Positions 56,249-64,000 of a stretch of DNA of 64,000 nucleotides are shown one piece after another. This stretch comes from Legionella fallonii LLAP-10 (GTDB taxonomy: Bacteria > Pseudomonadota > Gammaproteobacteria > Legionellales > Legionellaceae). Location of the stretch: contig NZ_LN614827.1 of the NCBI RefSeq assembly GCF_000953135.1, forward strand, positions 1,827,001 through 1,891,000, written 5' to 3'. A program made the translations under genes and the position numbers. The first letter of the stretch is position 1. Every line of letters begins with the position of its first letter. Below the pieces are notes generated by a model. The model made no database searches, was not told the origin of the DNA, and saw only the letters and a list, made by a program, of their open reading frames with translations.

Positions 56249-59200
56249 CTAAATTTCTTCAGGCAAAGACATTAAACTGGCATTACCACCCGCTGCGGTC
56301 GTATCTACGGTATAAGTACGCTCATGGCATAAGCGAACCAAATAATTAGGGCCGCCGGCTTTAGGTCCTGTGCCAGATAGCCCTTCTCCACCAAAAGGCT
56401 GTAAACCAACTACCGCGCCAATCATATTGCGATTAACATAGCAATTTCCAGCATGGACCCGTGTTCTAATATACTCTACGGTCTCGTTAATCCGGCTATG
56501 AATTCCTAAAGTTAATCCATACCCAGTCTGATTAATTTGTTCTATAACCTTATCAAGACCTTTTCTTTTAAATTGAATTACGTGGAGTACCGGACCAAAT
56601 ACTTCTTTCTCCAAAGAAGCAATACTGTCTATAGCTATTGCTGTTGGTGGCATGAAATAACCTGAAGCAACTTCTTCACCAACCTGACACTGATAAAGTA
56701 TTTCATGGCGCTTTTTCATGTTATCTACATGTGCTTCCAATACAGATAATGCTTCTTGATCGATCACCGGACCAATATCGGTGGTCAACCAACGCGGGTC
56801 ACCAATAACCAGCTCAGCCATAGCACCTTTGAGCAGTTCTACTGTTCTTGGATAAACCTCTTCTTGTACAAATAACACTCTAAGAGCCGAGCATCGTTGT
56901 CCTGCACTACCAAAAGCAGAGTTAACCGCATCGACTACTACTTGCTCCAATAATGCGGAAGAATCCACAATCATCGCATTTTGACCACCTGTCTCGGCAA
57001 TTAAGGGAATAATCTCTCCACCACGAGAAGCCAAAGTACTGTTGATATGATTTGCTGTATCAGTAGACCCAGTAAACAATACCGCTTTGATTCTTTTATC
57101 AGCAACTAGGGCTGCACCGATGACCTCACCTGCGCCAGGAAGCAATTGAATCGCGCCAACGGGGATACCTGCTTGGTGCATTAATTTCACCGCATAAGCC
57201 GCTATAAGTGGGGTTTGTTCTGCTGGTTTTGCTATCACGCAGTTACCAGTAACTAAGCCAGCAGCTACTTGTCCCGTAAAAATAGCTAAAGGAAAATTCC
57301 ATGGGCTAATACATAATATAGTACCTCGAGGATGCAAACTTAGTTCGTTTAATTCCCCTGTATACCCAGTGAATCGAGTAGGATTGCCCATCAATTGTTG
57401 CGCCATGGTGGCATAATAGCGGCAAAAGTCGATGGCTTCTCGCACTTCTGCAATACCATCATTCCAAGTTTTACCTGCTTCTAGACAAGCCAAAGCCATC
57501 AACTCTGCCATATTAGCCTGTAACAAATCGGCAAAACGGTTAAGGCATGCAGCACGCTCTTCTACTGCAGTTTGACTCCATTGAGCGAAAGCTGACTCTG
57601 CTTGCGCTAACGCTTTTTCAACATCATCTAAAGTGGCATTTTGTAATGAGCCCACAACCATGCTGGGTTGCTGTGGTGATGTGACAGAATGTGTCGAATT
57701 AAAAACAGAATTACCTGCAACTATGGGCCCTGATTTCCATTGATTTAAATTAATTTTTTCTAATTCTTGTTGCAATAACGCCCTGTCATATCGATTACTA
57801 AAATCAAATCCTTTAGAGTTTTTTCTTGCGGGTAAAAATAATGCATCAGGCAAGGGAATATTTTTATTCATACTATTAAATAAAGATCGCGCTTTTGTTA
57901 CCGGATCTTCAACCAAATCACTAATAGGTGCATTGTCATCGACTATACGATTAACAAATGATGAATTTGCCCCGTTTTCCAACAAACGTCTTACCAAATA
58001 AGGTAACAAATCTTCATGACTACCAACAGGAGCATAAATTCGACATGGAATGCCATGACATTCTTTAGGTACAATTTGTTCATACAACTCATTCCCCATG
58101 CCATGCAAACATTGGAATTCAAAATCTTTATACTCGCCAACTATATTAAGAATCATTGCGACTGAATACGCATTATGGGTTGCAAATTGCGGATATATCG
58201 CATCAGTCATTGTCAAGATTTTTTTTGCACAAGCCTGAAAGGAAACATCAGTAAACACTTTGCGTGTAAATACCGGATATTCTGCCAAACCTTGCATTTG
58301 TGTTTTTTTGATTTCGCTATCCCAATAGGCTCCTTTAATCAACCGAACCATCATTCTTCGTCGTTTTTTCCTAGCTAAAGCAGCGACCCAATCCAAAACA
58401 TAAAATGCTCTTTTTTGATAAGACTGCACGGCTAAACCAAAACCATTCCACCCTTCTAAACTGTCATCGCTAAATACTTTCTCAATAAGATCTAGTGATA
58501 AATCAAGGCGTTCGGACTCTTCAGCATCGATAGTTAAAGCAATACCATAATCTTTAGCTAAACGAGCTAAAGCTAATAGTCTAGGAGGTAATTCAACCAT
58601 GACACGGTCGTATTGGCTTTCATTGTAACGTGGATGTAACGCGGATAATTTTATAGAAATTCCTGCACGCTTATATACATCAGAGTTTTTATCTGCTTTT
58701 TGACCAATAGATTCAATAGCTGCTTTATAAGCGTCAAAATATCGATCTGCATCTTTTGCAGTTAAAGCAGCCTCACCTAACATATCATAAGAATATCTAT
58801 ATCCTGTGGCTTCTTTCTTTTTAGCCCGAGCGATAGCTTCGTGGATGGTACGCCCCATAACAAACTGTTTGCTCATGATACGCATGGCTTTGTCTACAGC
58901 AGTTCGCACTACAGCCTCACTACTCCTGCTCACTAACTTCATCAAAGACTTGGTCAAGGTATTCTCCGCCTTCTCTGGAGTTAGTACTTTACCAGTTAAC
59001 ATCAATGCCCAAGTGGTAGCATTAACAAAAAAAGATTCACTTTGTCCTTTATGAGATTTCCAATCCCCTCCGGCCAATTTATCTTTAATCAGGTTATCTA
59101 TAGTGGCATTATCAGGAACTCGTAATAAAGCCTCAGCCAAACACATTAAGGCAATCCCTTCATCACTTGATAAAGCGTATTCAGTTAAAAACGAATCAAT

Positions 59201-59398
59201 GCCAGTGCTTTTTTTGCGCCCAGTGCGTACAGCCTCAACTAACTTCGTAGCACTACTTCTAACATTAGCCATCTGCTGCTGTCCAAGTTCTGCTTTTTCA
59301 CACAAGTCAGTAATCAACGAAAGCTCATCTCCACGATAAGCTTGGTTAATAGCAGATCGTAAACCTTCTGGTAAATTGATGGACTGCTTTTCCAGCAT
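56249..59398 (-). CDS. putA: Bifunctional proline dehydrogenase / P5C dehydrogenase
   Basis: This 1049-aa protein fuses a FAD-dependent PRODH barrel (~residues 180-480, with VRLIKGAYWDSEIKK and the YAPVGSHEDLLPYLVRRLLENGANSSFVNR block) to an NAD-dependent aldehyde dehydrogenase (~550-1030). The catalytic Cys836 lies in FGSAGQRCSALR, with ETGGQNA upstream. It oxidises proline to glutamate. The ribbon-helix-helix DNA-binding domain of E. coli PutA (1320 aa) is absent, so it should not repress its own gene. GGAGA lies before the ATG. Confidence 0.97.
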   Translation of the reverse strand: MLEKQSINLPEGLRSAINQAYRGDELSLITDLCEKAELGQQQMANVRSSATKLVEAVRTGRKKSTGIDSFLTEYALSSDEGIALMCLAEALLRVPDNATIDNLIKDKLAGGDWKSHKGQSESFFVNATTWALMLTGKVLTPEKAENTLTKSLMKLVSRSSEAVVRTAVDKAMRIMSKQFVMGRTIHEAIARAKKKEATGYRYSYDMLGEAALTAKDADRYFDAYKAAIESIGQKADKNSDVYKRAGISIKLSALHPRYNESQYDRVMVELPPRLLALARLAKDYGIALTIDAEESERLDLSLDLIEKVFSDDSLEGWNGFGLAVQSYQKRAFYVLDWVAALARKKRRRMMVRLIKGAYWDSEIKKTQMQGLAEYPVFTRKVFTDVSFQACAKKILTMTDAIYPQFATHNAYSVAMILNIVGEYKDFEFQCLHGMGNELYEQIVPKECHGIPCRIYAPVGSHEDLLPYLVRRLLENGANSSFVNRIVDDNAPISDLVEDPVTKARSLFNSMNKNIPLPDALFLPARKNSKGFDFSNRYDRALLQQELEKINLNQWKSGPIVAGNSVFNSTHSVTSPQQPSMVVGSLQNATLDDVEKALAQAESAFAQWSQTAVEERAACLNRFADLLQANMAELMALACLEAGKTWNDGIAEVREAIDFCRYYATMAQQLMGNPTRFTGYTGELNELSLHPRGTILCISPWNFPLAIFTGQVAAGLVTGNCVIAKPAEQTPLIAAYAVKLMHQAGIPVGAIQLLPGAGEVIGAALVADKRIKAVLFTGSTDTANHINSTLASRGGEIIPLIAETGGQNAMIVDSSALLEQVVVDAVNSAFGSAGQRCSALRVLFVQEEVYPRTVELLKGAMAELVIGDPRWLTTDIGPVIDQEALSVLEAHVDNMKKRHEILYQCQVGEEVASGYFMPPTAIAIDSIASLEKEVFGPVLHVIQFKRKGLDKVIEQINQTGYGLTLGIHSRINETVEYIRTRVHAGNCYVNRNMIGAVVGLQPFGGEGLSGTGPKAGGPNYLVRLCHERTYTVDTTAAGGNASLMSLPEEI

Positions 59399-59808
59399 AG
59401 TATTCTCCGAAGTCTAAAAAATAACAGCAAAAGATCATAATGTAGAACCATGTTAAAAGAAATGCATCAGCTGAATTTTTGGTGCATTATATGACTGATA
59501 TTGTCTGCGAATTAATGCAATATCCGGCTTTATAAGACAAAAAATACGAACTAATTTAACCCCATTAGATCTAATTTTATACTAAATGGTCATGTTTTTT
59601 CCATGCAAACAGACAGATAATTATTCTATTGGGTAAATTTATGTACAATAGCATTTTTGGTACAAAAAGTAACATTATGAATTGATTAATATTTTTTCCT
59701 GATGGGCAAGGATAGTCCTTATTATTTTACAATTAAATTTTTTGTCAATATAATCACCAACGTTTCGATGACCAATAACGGTGAATTAAACAAGAAGAAA
59801 GGAGCAGT
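59399..59808. other. Divergent intergenic region, putA / L,D-transpeptidase
   Basis: These ~410 AT-rich bases must hold promoters for both divergent genes. I see no gene, repeat or clear operator. Confidence 0.4.
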
Positions 59809-60489
59809 ATGAATACCCTATTTACTCTAATCTCAACCGTCATATTGACTAGTAACATTACATCAAGTACTCCTAGTTTTGCTAAATCGACCGGGCCAGA
59901 TATCAACACTCAAGTACAACATTTGAGTCGCAAAGCCCCTCAGTTAAATAAAAATGTACTGAAATTAGCGTTGACCGCTTATAAGAATGCAAGCAAAAGA
60001 GACGATGTTAAAAAACCAGTTTTAACTGTAATTGATTATTCTTTACCCTCTAACAAACAACGTATGTGGGTATTTGATCTTCGTAATGAGCGCTTATTAT
60101 TTAATACTTATGTTGCTCATGGTAGAAACTCTGGAGTTAATAAGGCAAGTCATTTTTCTAATATAGAGTCCAGTAAGCAATCTAGTTTAGGAACTTATGT
60201 TACTAAAGATACCTATATAGGCCATAAAGGTTATTCTTTAAATCTAAAAGGTTTGGATAAAGGATTTAATACTAATGCTTACAACAGACGGGTTGTGATA
60301 CATGGTGCTTGGTATGTAGAGCCTAATTTTATCAAAAGAGCTGGCCGTGCTGGCTTGTCTTGGGGCTGTCCTGCTATAGCTCAAACTCTGGCTAAGCCTA
60401 TTATTAATACCATTAAAAATGGTTCTGTAATTTTTGCTTATTTCCCAGATAAAAAGCTTTTATCTCATTCAGGCTATCTAGTAGCATAA
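59809..60489 (+). CDS. Murein L,D-transpeptidase catalytic domain protein
   Basis: This 226-aa protein has a signal peptide (~1-25). Its YkuD_2-type domain (PF13645-like) includes RMWVFDLRNERLLFNTYVAHGRNSG, GTYVTKDTYIGHKGYSL and VIHGAWYV with His165. The nucleophile is Cys187 in LSWGCPAI. Such enzymes make 3-3 cross-links or attach proteins to peptidoglycan in the periplasm. AAGGAG lies before the ATG and a terminator follows. It is a single gene. Confidence 0.9.
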   Translation: MNTLFTLISTVILTSNITSSTPSFAKSTGPDINTQVQHLSRKAPQLNKNVLKLALTAYKNASKRDDVKKPVLTVIDYSLPSNKQRMWVFDLRNERLLFNTYVAHGRNSGVNKASHFSNIESSKQSSLGTYVTKDTYIGHKGYSLNLKGLDKGFNTNAYNRRVVIHGAWYVEPNFIKRAGRAGLSWGCPAIAQTLAKPIINTIKNGSVIFAYFPDKKLLSHSGYLVA

Positions 60490-60496
60490 AATAAAA

Positions 60497-60520
60497 AGCC
60501 AGGGCGTACCCTGGCTTCTT
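60497..60520 (+). terminator. Terminator after the L,D-transpeptidase gene
   Basis: A perfect 8-bp stem, AGCCAGGG / CCCTGGCT, has a 4-base loop with A-rich DNA before and TCTT after. It lies 8 bases beyond the stop. Confidence 0.8.
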
Positions 60521-60786
60521 CGCAGTCATCCGTATAAGAACATCCCGTTCTTACTTATCATCCTTGACAAATCAGATCCTTCTGATTACAAATCCCTTTG
60601 CTTGACTTATATCCATACAAGCCGTACTTAAAATCTAGCAATTCAAAACGAGAAGTGCAAGGCAATATATCTAGCTTAGATGCCCCCTTAGAAATAACGA
60701 AAAAATAAAAAGTTATTATAAAACAATTAGATAAAATTATTTATAGGCAAAAAAAGTTAAAAAAACACCATAGTCTTGCTATGAAT

Positions 60787-60800
60787 TGAGAAATTTCTTA
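60787..60800 (+). promoter_or_regulatory. LetA/GacA-type activator box upstream of the usp gene
   Basis: TGAGAAATTTCTTA matches TNAGAAATTTCTNA at every fixed position. It lies 210 bases before the universal stress protein start. A possible -10 (TTAGAT/TAGATA at ~60848) stands at nearly the same distance as in the sRNA promoter at 63398. No GGA-rich sRNA is evident downstream, so the target may be the usp mRNA, whose leader has CAGGATG and the GGAGG ribosome-binding site. Confidence 0.6.
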
Positions 60801-61010
60801 CAAGGAATAGAGCAACAAATTACTATTTTAGTCATCAGTGAACCACATTAGATAGAAATCAGAAGATTATTATCCCTACCAGGATGAATACGCTGTTCCC
60901 ATGGGATTAAAAAAGTAAAGCAAATTAAGCTACACTTATTTTAAAATGAGTCATAATTCAGTATCAATGATGTGACTTAGTGACAATCGAAGCGACTCAT
61001 GGAGGAATAA

Positions 61011-61943
61011 ATGAAACAATTTGATAAAATTCTATTTGTAAGCAATGGAATAAGCGATGAAATTGAGGCACTACAACACGCTCTAAGATTGGCTTCGAAT
61101 AATAAAACCACGTTAGATATACTGATAACATGCCCTCCTTTTAACCATGGACTTGAAGGATATCAAAGTTCTTATGAAACTTTTCTTACAGAAAAAATGC
61201 ATCAATCAATTGAGACAGCTAAGACAATTTTAAAACAAAAACATGAGGTCGTAGTTCAAATAGATGTTGAATGGGGAAGTACACCAGATATTCGCATTAT
61301 TCAACAAGTACTTCGTCATTCCTATGATCTGGTCATCAAAGCAGCAGAGAATACTGAAGAAACAAAGGGCTTTAAAGCATTAGATATGTCTCTATTGCGT
61401 AAATGCCCTTGCGCTTTATATCTCCATCGCCCATTTGTTTCCACTAAACCTATTCATATAGCAGTAGCCATAGATCCTAAAGATAATGAAGACGGTAGGC
61501 ATGATCTTGCTCTTAGACTTTTGCAATTATCACATGAGCTCGCTTTACATTATCATGGGGATTTAAGCATTATTTCTTGTTGGGATTTCCCTCTAGAAAA
61601 GTTCCTGCGTCAAAGTGTCTTTGTTGATATTCCTAAAAATGAATTAGATGATTTGGTGATGCAGGAAAGTAATGCTCATTATGCATTACTCCATGGATTA
61701 ATTCATGAAGCAAATATAAAAGCAGAACCTCAAATATATCATCAAAAAGGAGAAGCTACTGAGCTGATTCCTTTCATTATTAATGAACAAAAAATAGATA
61801 TTCTTGTGATGGGAACCGTTGCGCGTACAGGAATATCAGGCTTTATCATTGGAAATACAGCTGAGAATATTCTACAAAAAATTAATTGTTCTCTTGTAGC
61901 ATTGAAACCACAAGGCTATGTATCACCAGTTAAAGCTTACTAG
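61011..61943 (+). CDS. Tandem-domain universal stress protein (UspE-like)
   Basis: This 310-aa protein has two UspA domains (~1-145 and ~150-305). The second keeps the ATP-binding pattern (MGTVARTGISGFIIGNTAENIL, i.e. G-x2-G-x9-G-N/S-T). The first is degenerate at that site. GGAGG lies five bases before the ATG. A LetA-type box upstream suggests control by the transmission-phase two-component system. It probably aids stress survival in the post-exponential phase. Confidence 0.92.
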   Translation: MKQFDKILFVSNGISDEIEALQHALRLASNNKTTLDILITCPPFNHGLEGYQSSYETFLTEKMHQSIETAKTILKQKHEVVVQIDVEWGSTPDIRIIQQVLRHSYDLVIKAAENTEETKGFKALDMSLLRKCPCALYLHRPFVSTKPIHIAVAIDPKDNEDGRHDLALRLLQLSHELALHYHGDLSIISCWDFPLEKFLRQSVFVDIPKNELDDLVMQESNAHYALLHGLIHEANIKAEPQIYHQKGEATELIPFIINEQKIDILVMGTVARTGISGFIIGNTAENILQKINCSLVALKPQGYVSPVKAY

Positions 61944-61950
61944 TGAGGGA

Positions 61951-61988
61951 GTAGCCTTGGTGTAGCACCAGCGTAATCATAAGGCTAC
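61951..61988. repeat. Palindrome after usp, GTAGCCTTGG family
   Basis: GTAGCCTT (61951-61958) pairs with AAGGCTAC (61981-61988), with GGTGTAGCACC inside. It lies eight bases after the usp stop and may double as a 3' hairpin. Confidence 0.6.
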
Positions 61989-62114
61989 AGGTACTCTCAT
62001 TCATCCCGACTCCGTCTCTGGTGATTTTTCAGATAAGAATTTATTTGTAGAGCAGTTTGTTGTCGGCAGCACCGCACTATGCATGATGCGCTTCACCAAA
62101 TAGTAATGTCGCTT

Positions 62115-63002
62115 CTAGGCATTCATCTTAAGAAATTCTTTGATATTTTTAACTGCTAATAGCCCTTTAGTTCTAAGTGCCTCCTGAGTATTAAACCCAA
62201 TATGAGGTGTTGCAATAAGATTAGGGGCATCCCAAAGACTATAATCAGTTGGCAATGGTGGTTCTACATCAAACACATCTAAGGCTGCACCCGCAATCAG
62301 GCCTTGTTCCAATGCACATTGTAAATCCTCAGTAACTACTATAGGTCCTCTGGCACAATTAATTAGATAAGCAGATTTTTTCATTTGAGATAAACGTTTT
62401 AAATTAACCATTCCTCTGGTTTGATCAGCAAGAGGAACATGTAACGTTACAAAATCTGATTGAGAAAACACATCATCCAATGTCACTTGACCACTACGAT
62501 CATAAATTAGAGTATTCATTTGGAATGCACTAGCAAGTCGTTTAACCTCAGCTCCTATTGCGCCAAAGCCGACAATACCTAATGTTTTATTCTTCAATTC
62601 AAGGCCCGTATTAGTCACGGCTCGGTGTCTAATGTTCTGATTATTACCAGGAATATCACGTGCCAAAGAAATCATAAACCCAAATACTAGCTCTGCTACT
62701 GCTGTATTGGCATAGCCAGCGGCATTTTTCACTAAAATGTGTCGCTGATTTACAGCCTCTCTATCAACATGATCAATTCCAGCAAAGGCAACAGCAATGA
62801 ACTTCAATTCGGTTGCAGCATTAATCACTGCAGCAGATAAGGGCCTATTAGTAAGAGCAATAATATCAACATTTTTTACCTGTTTAATTAATTGCTCATC
62901 AGACCAACCACGACTATCACACTCAATAATGGTATTATTTGATAATTCAGCCTTAATTTCTTCACTGCTAATACCTATTGGTTCAATAATAGCTATTCTC
63001 AT
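62115..63002 (-). CDS. D-2-hydroxyacid dehydrogenase
   Basis: This 295-aa NAD-dependent enzyme has the Rossmann motif GIVGFGAIG (142-150) ending at Asp168, and the catalytic triad Arg218 (NCARGP), Glu247 (DVFDVEPP) and His267 (ATPHIG). It is slightly short for the family (310-330). It resembles glycerate/phosphoglycerate-type dehydrogenases, and the true substrate cannot be told. AAGGA lies before the ATG. It converges with usp. Confidence 0.92.
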   Translation of the reverse strand: MRIAIIEPIGISSEEIKAELSNNTIIECDSRGWSDEQLIKQVKNVDIIALTNRPLSAAVINAATELKFIAVAFAGIDHVDREAVNQRHILVKNAAGYANTAVAELVFGFMISLARDIPGNNQNIRHRAVTNTGLELKNKTLGIVGFGAIGAEVKRLASAFQMNTLIYDRSGQVTLDDVFSQSDFVTLHVPLADQTRGMVNLKRLSQMKKSAYLINCARGPIVVTEDLQCALEQGLIAGAALDVFDVEPPLPTDYSLWDAPNLIATPHIGFNTQEALRTKGLLAVKNIKEFLKMNA

Positions 63003-63397
63003 TTTTAGTCCTTTAATCTAATCCAATATAAACCGAACAGTACAATACAGAAAAATAGAGATAGAACTCTTCTAAGAAGATCACCTTACCTTTAATTGGC
63101 CACTTAATCATACTTTATTCAAGGCGATCTAATAAGTAACTGAAGCAAGGTTCTGAAAGTCAAAAATCTCTTTTCATGCTAGCTCATTATTATAAAAAGC
63201 ACACTCTTATTGTAACATTTGGCCGCATCTTAATTATTAGACTTCGTTCCAAACTCGCGCAAGGAAACTCGGGGAGTGAAACCACAGTGAACACGAAAGT
63301 CACGCGAGGATTCGAGCACCGTATCGACAAAGCAATTTTCCGCTGCGGTAGAGTTTATCGCTCGATCATCATTATCCTGCTATCTCTGTTGTCACTA
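63003..63397. other. Intergenic DNA with a GC-richer patch
   Basis: This is mostly AT-rich. A patch at ~63250-63365 is richer in GC (ACTCGCGCAAGG, CACGCGAGGATTCGAGC). No gene, tRNA or clear hairpin could be supported. Confidence 0.35.
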
Positions 63398-63411
63398 TAA
63401 GAAATTTCTTA
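63398..63411 (+). promoter_or_regulatory. LetA/GacA box of the RsmY/RsmZ-type sRNA
   Basis: TAAGAAATTTCTTA is a perfect 14-bp palindrome that fits the TNAGAAATTTCTNA upstream activating sequence of LetA-dependent rsmY and rsmZ. A -10-like TATACT follows at 63458-63463. It would place the sRNA start near 63470. Confidence 0.9.
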
Positions 63412-63470
63412 CTTGAGTTTAGAGTAAAATCGCTAGAGGTTCTTTTTTAAGCTTTGCTATACTGATTTTA

Positions 63471-63605
63471 GAGTAAGGACAATGGATGTCTTAAAAGGAC
63501 TTTTGTCTTGGTATCAAGGATGATACCCGCCACAAGGATGTGGATGTTTACTCAAGGCAATGGACTAAAGACTCATCTGGACCCAAGGGAAAGGATGAGC
63601 CGCCG
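63471..63605 (+). ncRNA. RsmY/RsmZ-type CsrA-sequestering sRNA
   Basis: About ten GGA motifs fall within 125 bases. Several sit in hairpin loops of the CsrA-binding type: AAAA-GGAC-TTTT (63493-63504), GTATCA-AGGA-TGATAC (63511-63526) and CCACA-AGGA-TGTGG (63530-63543). CTCATC...GATGAG at 63572-63598 encloses more. A LetA box lies ~70 bases upstream of the probable start. Legionella RsmY and RsmZ (110-135 nt) bind CsrA and release transmission and virulence mRNAs from repression. I cannot tell which of the two this is. The 3' end is not clear because no strong T-run terminator is visible; the end given is approximate. Confidence 0.88.
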
Positions 63606-63722
63606 CTTTATCACAACAGTAATACTTCAACCAAACCTCTGTTAACCAGTTCAATTTTTATATCACTCGGTCAAAAGAGAATTCATCCCCCTAACTCTAG
63701 GGTTTTAGCGAATAACCAGTGT

Positions 63723-63757
63723 CTATTCACAGAGTTATCCACAGAAAGTGGGGATAA
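63723..63757. promoter_or_regulatory. Cluster of DnaA-box-like sites
   Basis: TTATCCACA (63735-63743) is a consensus DnaA box. CTATTCACA (63723-63731) and, inverted, TGGGGATAA (63749-63757) are near matches. ATATCCACA at ~63867 is another. AT-rich DNA follows at 63910-63950. There are no origin-associated genes in the window, so these may be regulatory or chance sites. The rest of 63606-64000 shows no gene; TTGACG near 63943 could be a -35 for a gene beyond the edge. Confidence 0.35.
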
Positions 63758-64000
63758 GTTATGAGCTGCATAACAATAGGTAAAACACTACAAGGCCATA
63801 TAGAGCAAGGTTTGTTACAAAAAAGAACTATGAATATAGAATAAGGTCTGTGCTAAAAAAAGAAGGATATCCACAGAAGGAATAGCAGTGAATAAAATCA
63901 TGTAGCTCGTCATCATAACAAAAAAATAATAAAAAAACAGTCTTGACGAAACGGTTTTTTGTTTTCTAATTTACTTATCATAGAAAGGAATATCTCTACT

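Noticed and set aside
60521..60786. Second CsrA-binding sRNA before the usp gene
   Set aside because: Few GGA motifs and no loop-presented ones between the L,D-transpeptidase terminator and the LetA-like box.
63540..63764. 74-codon plus-strand frame
   Set aside because: It overlaps the GGA-hairpin sRNA and the DnaA-like sites, has no ribosome-binding site and no protein-like composition.
63723..63950. Chromosomal replication origin
   Set aside because: Only one exact DnaA box, and no dnaA, dnaN, gidA or rpmH nearby; kept only as a weak site cluster.

Overview
The window looks like chromosomal DNA from a Legionella species, or a very close relative. The DNA is AT-rich and the codon use is gammaproteobacterial. 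It carries a complete myo-inositol cluster with an IolC-IolB fusion. Near the right end there is an RsmY/RsmZ-type sRNA behind a LetA/GacA box. Several proteins with eukaryote-like folds (protein kinase, RasGEF-like, protein-glutamine deamidase, DDAH) resemble the effector and accessory repertoire of Legionella. There is no rRNA, tRNA, CRISPR array, intact insertion sequence or prophage. The species assignment is inferred from content, not from a database match.

Layout. 1-4136: the N-terminal 1141 residues of a giant modular protein, then two small membrane proteins. 5107-7205: a YceI / cytochrome b561 / YceI operon behind an orphan bufferin (DUF2282). 7376-8629: a divergent Ser/Thr kinase-like protein. 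8661-16317: iolT-iolG-iolCB-iolD-iolE on the minus strand, interrupted by a palindromic repeat between iolCB and iolD. 16541-18642: a DDAH-like amidinohydrolase translationally coupled to an APC transporter. 18732-22745: membrane and small proteins, including an Mpo1-like protein and a HGSNAT-like acyltransferase. 22757-30960: divergent pbpC and an alpha-2-macroglobulin gene (yfhM). 31251-32036: a secreted protein-glutaminase-like enzyme.

32197-42554 is a purine block. purL-purM-purQ-purC and purF-purD-purN lie on the minus strand and purE on the plus strand. Together they cover most steps from PRPP to SAICAR; purK, purB and purH are not in the window. PurQ has a C-terminal extension that looks like a duplicated PurS domain. 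42865-47663 holds a His-rich protein, a secreted peptide with ten regularly spaced cysteines, a short DsbD, a small Cys-containing membrane protein, an SDR and a Tyr-rich secreted protein. 47702-50205 holds a RasGEF-like protein downstream of a FliK-like protein. 50368-63002 holds a two-TM protein, aconitase acnA, a second APC permease, putA, an L,D-transpeptidase, a double-domain universal stress protein with its own LetA-like box, and a D-2-hydroxyacid dehydrogenase. The right end carries the CsrA-sequestering sRNA and a small group of DnaA-box-like sites.

Intergenic DNA is rich in short palindromic repeats of several families: a ~140 bp MITE-like element with 21-bp perfect terminal inverted repeats, CCGCGG-type REP palindromes, GTAGCCxGG-type palindromes, and a CTTCGTCGCAAGCTCC element. 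Two of the MITE copies sit inside operons (iol and pur).
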